A DNA stretch of 55,720 nt from contig NZ_WTEX01000016.1 in NCBI RefSeq assembly GCF_009795845.1, positions 1 through 55,720 on the forward strand, read 5' to 3'. Shown here one piece after another: positions 48,306-55,720 of this stretch. The position numbers and the translations under genes are program-made. Source of the DNA: Gilliamella sp. Lep-s35 (GTDB lineage: Bacteria; Pseudomonadota; Gammaproteobacteria; Enterobacterales; Orbaceae). The notes under the pieces are model-generated. The model was not told the origin of the DNA and ran no database searches. It worked only from the letters and a program-made list of their open reading frames with translations. Within the stretch, counting starts at the first letter, position 1, and the number at the start of each line of letters is the position of its first letter.

Positions 48306-49268
48306 CTAAATCAATAATGCTTTAACCTTCTTTGAAATTGTTTCAAAATATTCCAGTTGGGAGCATTGTTGTTTTAAGTCTTTTTCGTGAATGACTAAAT
48401 CAAATTGGTAACTGTTTTTTAGGGCTTGTAAAACATCGTTTTCTTTTTCGAAGATTTGGCTGTAATACTGCGCTAATGTTTCAAAATCAATCGAGGTAAA
48501 AACAAGTTTATTCGCAGTTTCAACTGCTTTTGATAGTCGTTCAACATGTAGCATTGCAATTTTAATATAATCACATTCACTTAAATAGTTATGACGGTTC
48601 GAAATTTCCCGCTCGATATAATTAATATAGCCATTAGGCACATATTGCGTATTATAAATATTAGCCAGTTGAATAGGTAATTCACAAAATCTACCTTGAC
48701 CAATAATAGCCACTTTTTTAACAAAAAAAGGTTTTGCTGACTGCGCAATAAACGACCAGTTTTTATAGGGGGTTTCACGGATTTGTGTGGCACTGATATT
48801 CATAAAGTGCCGATCAGCATCAACAATGGAAACTGAACAATCAAAATAGTGTTCATGGTTTTTGACATCTTGAGCTTCACTGGTAAAAATAACATCGGGA
48901 GTAATTTTATGTTCGGTAAGGAGCTTCTTAACACGACAACTCCAATCTTGCCAACCATTAGGGTAAAAATCAATACCTGTTTCATCAAGAATATGAATAT
49001 GAATATTATGACGATCTTTAAATGTCGTTTTTAACCATGAAAAACGATCACTGACTTGAGGTTGTTTAGAAAGTCGGCTTTTATTAAATAGTTGTTTATC
49101 TCGTGATGCTTCACAACCAAGTAAAATATGCAACTCATCAACTTGACTTGCAGCTTTTTCAATTAAATAAATATGACCACAATGTAAAGGATAAAACTTA
49201 CCAAAAATTAAACCAACTTTATATTTAGACGACATAACTGCTACCGACATATTCAAATATTTGCTCAC
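48306..49268 (-). CDS. nadR: NadR-like NMN adenylyltransferase with degenerate kinase domain
   Basis: A 320-residue relative of NadR without the N-terminal helix-turn-helix. The NMN adenylyltransferase domain is intact: IFGKFYPLHCGHIYLI with His29-x-Gly-His32, and ISATQIRE (Ser159, Thr161, Arg164). The C-terminal part aligns with the nicotinamide-riboside kinase domain (KPFFVKKVAIIG then LANIYNT), but the P-loop is QGRFCELP in place of GGESSGKST. The later IDTDF segment is TSIDF. The kinase is therefore probably inactive. GTG at 49268, ATG at 49250 or ATG at 49235 could be the start; none has a strong ribosome site. Confidence 0.85.
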   Translation of the reverse strand: MSKYLNMSVAVMSSKYKVGLIFGKFYPLHCGHIYLIEKAASQVDELHILLGCEASRDKQLFNKSRLSKQPQVSDRFSWLKTTFKDRHNIHIHILDETGIDFYPNGWQDWSCRVKKLLTEHKITPDVIFTSEAQDVKNHEHYFDCSVSIVDADRHFMNISATQIRETPYKNWSFIAQSAKPFFVKKVAIIGQGRFCELPIQLANIYNTQYVPNGYINYIEREISNRHNYLSECDYIKIAMLHVERLSKAVETANKLVFTSIDFETLAQYYSQIFEKENDVLQALKNSYQFDLVIHEKDLKQQCSQLEYFETISKKVKALLI

Positions 49269-49395
49269 ACTTTACAGAAAAAAAATGCAATTTCTAACCA
49301 AATGATGCTATTGATATCTATCATCAGTAAAAAATAGCATTATCATTTTAATCATTGATTGAACATCGGATGATAAAGATGAATTTCGCAAAGGT

Positions 49396-50451
49396 TTACT
49401 TTTGCAAATTTGATAATAAAATCCCCGTTGCTACAGAAATATTAAGTGCCGGCATATTTTCATTACCTTGTAAATGCAAGATAATATCTGCATTATTAAC
49501 CAACTTCATATTGATTTGCTGAAAAATAACCAAAGCTACTTTTTTGTTAAATCGGGTTTTATGCAATTCGCTTGACGCAATAGATTTTGCCTGACAAGGT
49601 AATAGTGCAACAACTTGGTAACCATGTTGTTTAAGCATATCGATTGAAGCAATAAAATCATCACTTTTAATTGCCGTAATAGCTTCTATTCCACCTTCTG
49701 ATACCCGCATAGCTGCACCCGTATCAAGTAAATTGGTTTGGCGTAACATAACACCATTAACACCATAAAAAGCAGCACTTCGTATTAAGCCACCTAGATT
49801 GTGAGGGTTGTTCACATCATCAATCGCTAAAATACAATCATGATCTTTACCGCCATTATTTTCTAAATAATTCAACAAGGTAAGTGGCGTACGCTTTTTA
49901 ACAATTAAACAAACACCACCATGGTGCTGAGTTTCGGTTATTTTATTCAGTTGTTCATTTGTAACAACGTCATAACCTAAACGCTGTTGAACTAACCAGC
50001 TGATTAATTCCTTAAACTGATAGGTCATTTCTTGAATAATAAATAATTTAATAATGGCTGTGCGTCGATGTTTGAAAACCGCTTTACAGCTATTTTCGCT
50101 ATAAACTAATGTCTCTTCTTTGCGTTGACGATAACCATCATAACCAAATGTAGGGGTTTGATCATTTGCACGCACCTTTTTCTGCCATGGTGAATTGTTG
50201 TCAATAGCAGATTGAGATTGATTAAGTTCAACTGTAAAACGTTTTTTGACAAATTTTGCTTGGTCACTTTTAGGTTTAAACGTTTCAATTCGATCATTAT
50301 GATCGTGTTTAGACTTAAACTGAGATGAATTATCCTTACGATTACCTTTCCACGCTGTAGGCTTTTTCTGAGCTGAGCGAGAGTGCTTTTTAGGTTCGCT
50401 ATTTTTAGTATAAAAAATAGTTGGTTTGCTTTTTTCGGTATTGTCGTTCAT
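49396..50451 (-). CDS. YfiF-like SPOUT (TrmH-family) RNA methyltransferase-like protein
   Basis: A 351-residue protein. About 110 residues of basic, low-complexity N-terminus precede the substrate-binding domain (VYSENSCKAVFKHRR; HHGGVCLIVKKR) and the SPOUT domain: LAIDDVNNPHNLGGLIRSAAFYGVNGVML (motif I) and ALNISVATGILLSNL (motif III). Motif II, normally GxExxGL, is replaced by VIFQQINMKLVNNADI. The sequence resembles E. coli YfiF throughout. Activity is doubtful because of the missing motif. It lies downstream of nusB. Confidence 0.82.
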   Translation of the reverse strand: MNDNTEKSKPTIFYTKNSEPKKHSRSAQKKPTAWKGNRKDNSSQFKSKHDHNDRIETFKPKSDQAKFVKKRFTVELNQSQSAIDNNSPWQKKVRANDQTPTFGYDGYRQRKEETLVYSENSCKAVFKHRRTAIIKLFIIQEMTYQFKELISWLVQQRLGYDVVTNEQLNKITETQHHGGVCLIVKKRTPLTLLNYLENNGGKDHDCILAIDDVNNPHNLGGLIRSAAFYGVNGVMLRQTNLLDTGAAMRVSEGGIEAITAIKSDDFIASIDMLKQHGYQVVALLPCQAKSIASSELHKTRFNKKVALVIFQQINMKLVNNADIILHLQGNENMPALNISVATGILLSNLQK

Positions 50452-50472
50452 ATCAATCTCACTATTAATCGA

Positions 50473-50892
50473 TTATCGCGTACGAATAGTCGGGGCGATT
50501 TTATCTAATACACCATTAACAAATTTATGGCTGTCAGCTGCACCAAACGTTTTTGTGAGTTCAATCGCTTCGTTAATCACAACTTTGTAAGGTACATCTT
50601 GACGTTTCATTAATTCGTACAGCGCAATTCTAAGTATCGCTAATTCAATTTGACCTAATTCATCAACAGTACGTTCGGTAAGGTACGGTGCCATTTTGGC
50701 ATCTAATTCGGCGGTATTTTTTGCCACACCGTTTAATAATTCACGAAAGTACTTGGCATCAACGCCTTTCATATCTTGTTCTGCAATAAAGCTACTCTCA
50801 ACATCTGCAAGATCGTTTTTAGACACTTGCCAAGAATAAATTGCTTGTACCGCACACTCTCTTGCTCGACGACGAGGATTAATTAATGCCAC
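50473..50892 (-). CDS. nusB: Transcription antitermination factor NusB
   Basis: A 139-residue all-helical protein that binds boxA RNA with S10 in rRNA antitermination. Conserved [16 protein letters not shown] begins it; [16 protein letters not shown] and [29 protein letters not shown] are diagnostic. It follows ribH by four bases, the usual ribH-nusB pairing. Confidence 0.97.
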   Translation of the reverse strand: MALINPRRRARECAVQAIYSWQVSKNDLADVESSFIAEQDMKGVDAKYFRELLNGVAKNTAELDAKMAPYLTERTVDELGQIELAILRIALYELMKRQDVPYKVVINEAIELTKTFGAADSHKFVNGVLDKIAPTIRTR

Positions 50893-50896
50893 TAAA

Positions 50897-51367
50897 TTAC
50901 TCCTTAATTGCTTTAATAATATTTAGCATTTCCAGTGCAGTTAATGCCGCTTCCGCACCTTTATTACCCGCTTTAGTACCTGCACGTTCAATGGCTTGTT
51001 CGATACTTTCAGTCGTTAAAATACCAAATCCAACAGGAATAGTGTTATCTAAGCTTGCACTTAATAAACCTGAACTTGATTCACCAGCAACAAAATCAAA
51101 ATGTGCAGTACTTCCACGAATAACTGTACCTAATGCCACAATTGCATCATATTTTTTTGACTGTGCCGCTACTTTTGCGGCAAGTGGAATTTCATAAGCA
51201 CCTGGAACCCAGATAACTGTAATATTGTTATCATCGACTTGCCCAATACGCGTTAATGCATCAATTGCACCGCTGACTAAGCTATCATTAATAAAATGAT
51301 TAAAACGTGCCACCACAATTGCAATTTTGGCTTTCGGCGTAGCTACTTTACCTTCAATTGTTTGCAT
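50897..51367 (-). CDS. ribH: 6,7-dimethyl-8-ribityllumazine synthase
   Basis: A 156-residue enzyme of riboflavin synthesis. Markers are [53 protein letters not shown] (catalytic His) and [17 protein letters not shown]. The upstream region shows no FMN riboswitch. It heads a minus-strand operon with nusB and probably the YfiF-like gene. Confidence 0.97.
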   Translation of the reverse strand: MQTIEGKVATPKAKIAIVVARFNHFINDSLVSGAIDALTRIGQVDDNNITVIWVPGAYEIPLAAKVAAQSKKYDAIVALGTVIRGSTAHFDFVAGESSSGLLSASLDNTIPVGFGILTTESIEQAIERAGTKAGNKGAEAALTALEMLNIIKAIKE

Positions 51368-51696
51368 ATAAATTCCTTATTGATTTTATTTTAAATGCTG
51401 TTTCATTTTCTTTTAAATGAAAAAATACTGAATAAATTGTATCACGAATTAAAGGCTTATCCTATTAACAAATAGCGTTACGACCAAGTTATATACAAGA
51501 TATTATTTAAAAAAAAATGCAAAGAATTTTACTATTGTAAAAACAGTACTTGTTAACATTAAAATTAATTTAAATTTTGTTGTGATTTTGTTTTTTGTTA
51601 ATAGTAATAATTTTAGTTTATTTTTATTTAGATATTTTTTTATGCTTAAACATATGCCTTTCTGAAAGTATTGTTCAAAATTGATAATTTTATTAC
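51368..51696. other. AT-rich divergent region between ribH and gmhA
   Basis: About 330 bases with long A/T runs, no frame of note and no visible RNA structure. Promoters for ribH (minus) and gmhA (plus) should lie here and immediately to the right. Confidence 0.4.
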
Positions 51697-51724
51697 TTGC
51701 AAGCTATTTGGAACGAATTAAAAT
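51697..51724 (+). promoter_or_regulatory. Probable sigma-70 promoter of gmhA
   Basis: TTGCAA at 51697-51702 and TAAAAT at 51719-51724 are separated by 16 bases, about 30 bases upstream of the gmhA GTG. Both hexamers differ little from the consensus. Confidence 0.5.
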
Positions 51725-51753
51725 GGTGTATAAATTTATTGAGGAGAATAGTA

Positions 51754-52332
51754 GTGTACATTGACGATATTCGTAATGAGTTAAATCAAGCCATTGACGT
51801 ATTAACTAAATTTGTTTCAGATGATAAAAACCTTGAACAAATTCAACAAGCGGCAATTTTAATTGCCGATTCATTTAAACAAGGTGGCAAAGTCCTATCA
51901 TGTGGTAATGGCGGTTCTCATTGTGATGCAATGCATTTTGCTGAAGAATTAACGGGGCGTTATCGGGATAATCGTCCAGCTTACCCTGCAATAGCAATAT
52001 CTGATGTAAGCCATATTTCTTGTGTTGGTAATGATTTTGGATTCGATTCTATTTTTTCACGTTATGTTGAGGGTGTTGGGCAAAAAGGTGATGTGCTGTT
52101 AGGTATTTCAACTTCAGGTAATTCAACTAATGTATTAAAAGCAATTGATGCAGCTAAACAAAAAGGCATGAAAATCATTACATTAACAGGTAAAGATGGT
52201 GGTAAGATGAATGGGCTTGCCGATGTTGATATTCGTGTTCCACACTTTGGTTATGCTGATCGTGTGCAAGAAATACACATCAAAGTTATTCATATTCTTA
52301 TTATGCTTATTGAAAAAGAGATGGCTAAATAA
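51754..52332 (+). CDS. gmhA: Phosphoheptose isomerase GmhA
   Basis: The GTG at 51754 with GAGGAG seven bases upstream gives 192 residues, the same as enteric GmhA. It converts sedoheptulose-7-phosphate to D-glycero-D-manno-heptose-7-phosphate for LPS core. The SIS-fold markers are [38 protein letters not shown] and [20 protein letters not shown] (metal and catalytic residues). An upstream TTG start at 51697 lies in the promoter. The yafJ remnant begins one base after the stop. Confidence 0.97.
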   Translation: MYIDDIRNELNQAIDVLTKFVSDDKNLEQIQQAAILIADSFKQGGKVLSCGNGGSHCDAMHFAEELTGRYRDNRPAYPAIAISDVSHISCVGNDFGFDSIFSRYVEGVGQKGDVLLGISTSGNSTNVLKAIDAAKQKGMKIITLTGKDGGKMNGLADVDIRVPHFGYADRVQEIHIKVIHILIMLIEKEMAK

Positions 52333-52333
52333 T

Positions 52334-52666
52334 ATGTGCGAATTATTGGGTATACGCGCCAATGTGCCAACCGATATTTGTTTTAGTTTACAAGCCTAAT
52401 AAAATGAGGAGGGATAAAGACTCTCACAAAGATGGTTGGGGAATTACTTTTTATGAAGGAAAAGGTTGCCGAACATTTAAAGCTCCCGAGGCCTGTAGCT
52501 ATTCACCTATTACTAAAATGGTGAAGGAGTATTCTATTAAATCTAAAGCAGTGATTGCTCATATTCGACAAGCAAACCGTGGTGTGTTGCGCTAGAAAAT
52601 ACCCATCCCCTTACCAGTAAACTTTGGGGTAAAAACTGTACTTTTGCCCAAAATGGGCAATTAAAC
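52334..52666 (+). pseudogene. yafJ (class II glutamine amidotransferase) remnant
   Basis: [21 protein letters not shown], with the N-terminal catalytic Cys2, ends at a TAA at 52397. After a frame change it continues as HKDGWGITFYEGKGCRTF and AHIRQANRG. An extra GT near 52590 shifts frame again to VALENTHPLTSKLWG and AQNGQLNW, where the IS3-derived element begins. The remaining two thirds of the gene are absent. Gene order gmhA-yafJ is that of enterics. No functional product is expected. Confidence 0.88.
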
Positions 52667-52985
52667 TGGTCGTCGCCAAAAAAGTAGAAAAAAGTCGCCC
52701 CTATGATATATACAAAAATCATAGAGGAAAAATATTATGGTCAAAAAATTTAGTATCAAATTTAAACAACAATCTGTTGATTATGCGTTATCTTATTCTC
52801 ACTTTTTTGTCAATGAACTCACTGACAAAGCACTATTTGAATATAATGAAATCTATTACAATCCTATCCATCGTCACTCAGCCAATGGCTGGGTATCGCC
52901 TCTGCAATATGAACAACAATATTACCAAAACGATAAAATGATAAAATAATAGAGGTGGTACTGCCTAATATTTTGGCAAGGATCA
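52667..52985 (+). mobile_element. Internally deleted IS3-family mini-element
   Basis: The ends are imperfect inverted repeats: left TGGTCGTCGCCAAAAAAGTAG and right TTGGCAAGGATCA read in complement as TGATCCTTGCCAAAATATTAG. The 319 bases between hold an ORF fusing the start of orfA to the end of orfB, so most of the transposase is deleted. It could be moved only by a related transposase supplied elsewhere. No 3-base target duplication is evident, and the left end coincides with the yafJ break. Confidence 0.75.
52737..52949 (+). pseudogene. orfA-orfB fusion remnant of IS3-family transposase
   Basis: A 70-codon frame with a GAGG-like ribosome site. It begins MVKKFSIKFKQQSVDYALS, the usual orfA N-terminus, and after SYSHFFVNEL joins FEYNEIYYNPIHRHSANGW and LQYEQQYY, the orfB C-terminus. 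The catalytic core is missing. The frame is open and could be translated, but no function can be assigned. Confidence 0.75.
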
Positions 52986-52989
52986 ATAT

Positions 52990-54819
52990 TTATCCCCCTA
53001 AAAATCCACCACTTTGATGTTTCCAAAGTTGTGCATATAATCCATTTTTCTTAAGCAATTCTTGGTGAGTTCCTTGTTCAATAATTTTACCTTGATCAAT
53101 TACAACTAATCTATCCATTGCCGCAATGGTTGATAAACGGTGAGCAATAGCGATCACCGTTTTCCCTTCCATTAATGTGTATAGGCTTTCTTGAATTGCT
53201 TGTTCAATTTCAGAATCTAGCGCACTTGTTGCTTCATCTAATAATAAAATAGGCGCATTTTTAAGAATGACGCGTGCAATGGCAATTCGTTGTCTTTGGC
53301 CACCCGATAATTTTATTCCTCGCTCACCAACAAATGCGTCATACCCAACTCTACCATTTGCGTCAACTAATGCTTGAATAAAGTTATCAGCGTGTGCTTT
53401 TTTGGCTGCGATAATCATTTGGTCTTCAGTCGCTTGATTGTTACCATAGAGCAAGTTTTCTCGAACTGTTCGATGTAGTAATGACGTATCTTGTGTAACC
53501 ATACCAATTTGAGATCGTAGGCTTTCTTGTGTGACAGTTGTAATATCTTGTCCATCAATTATAATTTTGCCACTCTGTAAATCATAAAAACGGAGTAACA
53601 AATTGATAAGCGATGATTTTCCTGCTCCTGAACGACCAACTAAACCAATTTTTTCACCTGGTTTTATCGTTAGATCTAAATTTTTAATTATTGAACTTTG
53701 TTTTTTTTCATCATAGCTGAAATTAATATGTTTAAACTCGATTTTTCCTTCAGTTACATTAAGTTTAGAAGCGTTAGGTTGATCGACAACAGTTTTAGTT
53801 ATAGAAAAAGTATTAATACCATCTTTCACAACACCAATATTTTCAAATAGGGCTGTCATTTCCCACATGATCCAGTGTGAAAAACCATTTAATCGAAGCG
53901 CTACAGCTGTTGTTGTTGCAATTGCTCCAACACCAATTAATTGATTTGTCCATAGCCATAAGGCAACGCCTGTTGTGCTTAATACTAACAAAATAGATAA
54001 TAAATGATTAACAATTTCAAAACTACTGACTAAGCGCATTTGCTTATTAACAGTAACTAAAAACTCATCCATTGATTCTTGGGCATATTTTGCCTCATTA
54101 CCAGAGTGAGAAAATAGTTTGACTGTCATAATATTGGTATAGGCGTCTGTTACACGCCCTGTCATCGTAGAACGAGCATTAGCTTGCATACTAGCCACTT
54201 TACTTAAGCGGGGAATAAAATAATACATAGCTATACCATAAATAAGACACCAACACATAAATGGAATTAATAACCAAATATTTAATTGTCCGATGATAGT
54301 TGCCATAGTAATAAACGAAATCAAAACATAGATAAAAATATCTGTTACTAAAAAGCAAGTATCACGCACTGCAAGGGCTGTTTGCATGACTTTTGCTGAT
54401 ATTCTTCCTGCAAATTCGTCTTGAAAAAAGCGCATACTATGATTTAGGACTAATCGGTGTAGATTCCAACGCATTCGCATTGGAAAATTTCCAGCTAGGC
54501 ACTGATGTTTAATTATAGTTTGCAGTCCAATAATAATGGTACTTGCTAAGATGATTAAGGCTAATAGTGCTAATGTTGTTTTTTCTTGTTGCCAAAATTT
54601 GTTGGGTTCAACAACAGCAAGCCAGTCAATAACTTTACCTAGGGCCGCATATAAAAAAGCCTCAAAAGCTCCAGCTAATGCACTAAAAATAATTAATAAT
54701 AGTAAAAATAATCGAGTTCCTTTAGTTGATTGCCAGATGAAACTAAAAAAATTTTTAGCCATAGGTTTAGGTTCATCTTTTGGATAAGATGACACCAATT
54801 TTTCAAAAAATTGATACAT
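52990..54819 (-). CDS. ABC exporter (fused transmembrane and ATPase domains)
   Basis: From the ATG at 54817-54819 the protein is 609 residues; an upstream start adds an unlikely 24 residues. The N-terminal half has about six membrane helices (about residues 35-300), and the C-terminal half a full ATPase: Walker A VGRSGAGKSS, Q-loop VTQDTSLL, signature LSGGQRQRIAIARV, Walker B ILLLDEATSALD and H-loop IAHRLSTI. It resembles MsbA/MdlB-type multidrug or lipid exporters. The substrate is not clear. Two decayed mobile elements flank it. Confidence 0.9.
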   Translation of the reverse strand: MYQFFEKLVSSYPKDEPKPMAKNFFSFIWQSTKGTRLFLLLLIIFSALAGAFEAFLYAALGKVIDWLAVVEPNKFWQQEKTTLALLALIILASTIIIGLQTIIKHQCLAGNFPMRMRWNLHRLVLNHSMRFFQDEFAGRISAKVMQTALAVRDTCFLVTDIFIYVLISFITMATIIGQLNIWLLIPFMCWCLIYGIAMYYFIPRLSKVASMQANARSTMTGRVTDAYTNIMTVKLFSHSGNEAKYAQESMDEFLVTVNKQMRLVSSFEIVNHLLSILLVLSTTGVALWLWTNQLIGVGAIATTTAVALRLNGFSHWIMWEMTALFENIGVVKDGINTFSITKTVVDQPNASKLNVTEGKIEFKHINFSYDEKKQSSIIKNLDLTIKPGEKIGLVGRSGAGKSSLINLLLRFYDLQSGKIIIDGQDITTVTQESLRSQIGMVTQDTSLLHRTVRENLLYGNNQATEDQMIIAAKKAHADNFIQALVDANGRVGYDAFVGERGIKLSGGQRQRIAIARVILKNAPILLLDEATSALDSEIEQAIQESLYTLMEGKTVIAIAHRLSTIAAMDRLVVIDQGKIIEQGTHQELLKKNGLYAQLWKHQSGGFLGG

Positions 54820-54999
54820 ATCAGGCCTAATTAATAATAAGAATTTTATTGATGATATTTTCAATAATATAGAAAAATGAAAGGAGTGCAAATAGATACA
54901 AATGCTTTTTTCACTAAGGTTGTATTTAATGTGTTAAATAAAGAACGCTTAGCTATATATTTAAGATCGTTGGTGTTAAAAATATTAAATAAACCTAGA

Positions 55000-55720
55000 C
55001 TCTATCGCGTTAGTTATATAAACCGCCTTACGGATATCTTGCGGATAAACAAAAAAGATACTGAGGTTTTCCCAGTGCCGTCGCCAAGCCTGACCAATAT
55101 ATGGGTATTTATCATCCCATACCTCTTAAAAATGAGTCAGCGCCTGTAATGCCAGTTCTTGTGTCGGTGCCTGATAAATCGATTTTAAGTCCTTGGTTAG
55201 GGCTTTATAATCCTTCCAACTAACAAACTTCAAACTGTTGCGCACCATATGAATAATGCATAGCTGAATTTTAGTCTCTGGATAAACCGAATTAATCGCA
55301 TCAGGAAAACCTTTCAAACCATCAACACAAGCAATTAAAATATCCTCCACCCCTCGATTTTACAGCTCTGTTAATACCGATAGCCAGAATTTAGCCCCTT
55401 CATTTTCAGCTATTCATAAGCCTAAAAGTTCTTTTTTACCTTCCAAATTGATAGCTAAGGTAAGAAAAATCGACTTATTGATAATGCTGCCATCTTGTTT
55501 CACTTTTAAACAAGACAGTCCAAATAAGCAATCGGATACAGATTATCAAGTGGGCGATTTTGCCATTCAATCACTTGTTCTTTCACTGAATCTGTCACTT
55601 TAGAAATGAGCGTTGGAGAGATATCAACATCATATATTGCTTTGAACGTATCCATAATTTCTCTTGTGGTCATGCCTTTAGCGTACAAAAATAAGATTTG
55701 ATGATTGATTTTATCGATTC
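55000..55720 (-). pseudogene. IS256-family transposase, decayed and partial
   Basis: Fragments of an IS256-type transposase lie on the minus strand and run off the right edge. The N-terminal side reads MYAKGMTTREIMDTF and LYPIAYLDCLV. After several frame breaks comes VEDILIACVDGLKGFPDAI (catalytic Asp) and QLCIIHMVRNSLKFV. A stop then splits off EVWDDKYPYIGQAW and PQDIRKAVYITNAIES (catalytic Glu). The C-terminus is cut at about 55000. It is clearly inactive. Positions 54820-54999 contain nothing recognisable. Confidence 0.85.

Noticed and set aside
51368-51696. Possible FMN riboswitch upstream of ribH
   Set aside because: None of the conserved RFN-element segments could be found in the AT-rich leader on the minus strand.
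54877-55149. A 90-codon plus-strand frame beside the ABC exporter
   Set aside because: It overlaps the IS256 C-terminal remnant, which is clearly coded on the minus strand.
1-55720. CRISPR arrays, tRNA or rRNA genes and prophage genes
   Set aside because: No regularly spaced repeats, cloverleaf sequences with GTTC-type loops, rRNA segments or phage structural genes were seen on either strand.

Overview
The window is AT-rich bacterial chromosome from a gammaproteobacterium. MukFEB, MetJ with tandem met boxes, the ubiE-ubiB-tatABC block, the DegQ/DegS/ZapG cluster and a NadR relative are all gammaproteobacterial traits. Low GC, the mixture of Enterobacterales- and Pasteurellales-like proteins and the load of decayed insertion sequences make an Orbaceae gut symbiont (Gilliamella/Frischella-like) my best guess. 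That placement is inference and was not tested by a database search.

Positions 1-14.2 kb form an accessory metabolic block bracketed by two directly oriented remnants of the same IS3-like transposase end (about 127-337 and 13944-14148). On the minus strand it holds a possible organosulfur operon: glutathionyl-hydroquinone reductase, an amino-acid ABC permease and ATPase, a GNAT acetyltransferase and a lipoprotein binding protein. Next to it are the CitA/CitB citrate-sensing kinase and regulator. Divergent from citAB on the plus strand is a citrate fermentation operon: citS transporter, a fumarylacetoacetase-fold protein, citC, citD, citE, citF and citX. No citG and no membrane oxaloacetate decarboxylase are present. 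The fumarylacetoacetase-fold protein is a good candidate for the missing decarboxylase.

Positions 14.2-30.9 kb are mostly housekeeping: metB and metJ divergent around five met boxes, rpmE, degS, degQ, zapG, dciA, a lemA-family gene broken by one in-frame stop, mukB/mukE/mukF and pntA/pntB. Positions 30.9-42.5 kb alternate conserved genes (alaA, rsgA, orn, waaA, hemH, a CoA-disulfide-reductase-like flavoprotein and the cystine carrier tcyP) with an IS-end remnant, a frameshifted IS30 element and a frameshifted IS481 element.

Positions 43.0-52.3 kb carry hldE, tatC/tatB/tatA, ubiB, ubiE (with no ubiJ between them), a NadR relative lacking the P-loop of its kinase domain, a YfiF-like SPOUT protein lacking its usual motif II, nusB, ribH and gmhA. 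The remaining 3.4 kb hold a decayed yafJ, an internally deleted IS3-family mini-element, an intact ABC exporter and a decayed IS256 transposase running off the window edge. Every insertion sequence seen is broken, and several host genes show single inactivating lesions or lost motifs, which fits ongoing genome reduction.

The clearest functional themes are citrate fermentation (sensing, import, cleavage and probably decarboxylation), cysteine/cystine/methionine supply (ABC operon, tcyP, disulfide reductase, metB/metJ) and LPS inner-core synthesis (hldE, gmhA, waaA). No tRNA, rRNA, CRISPR array or prophage was recognised.
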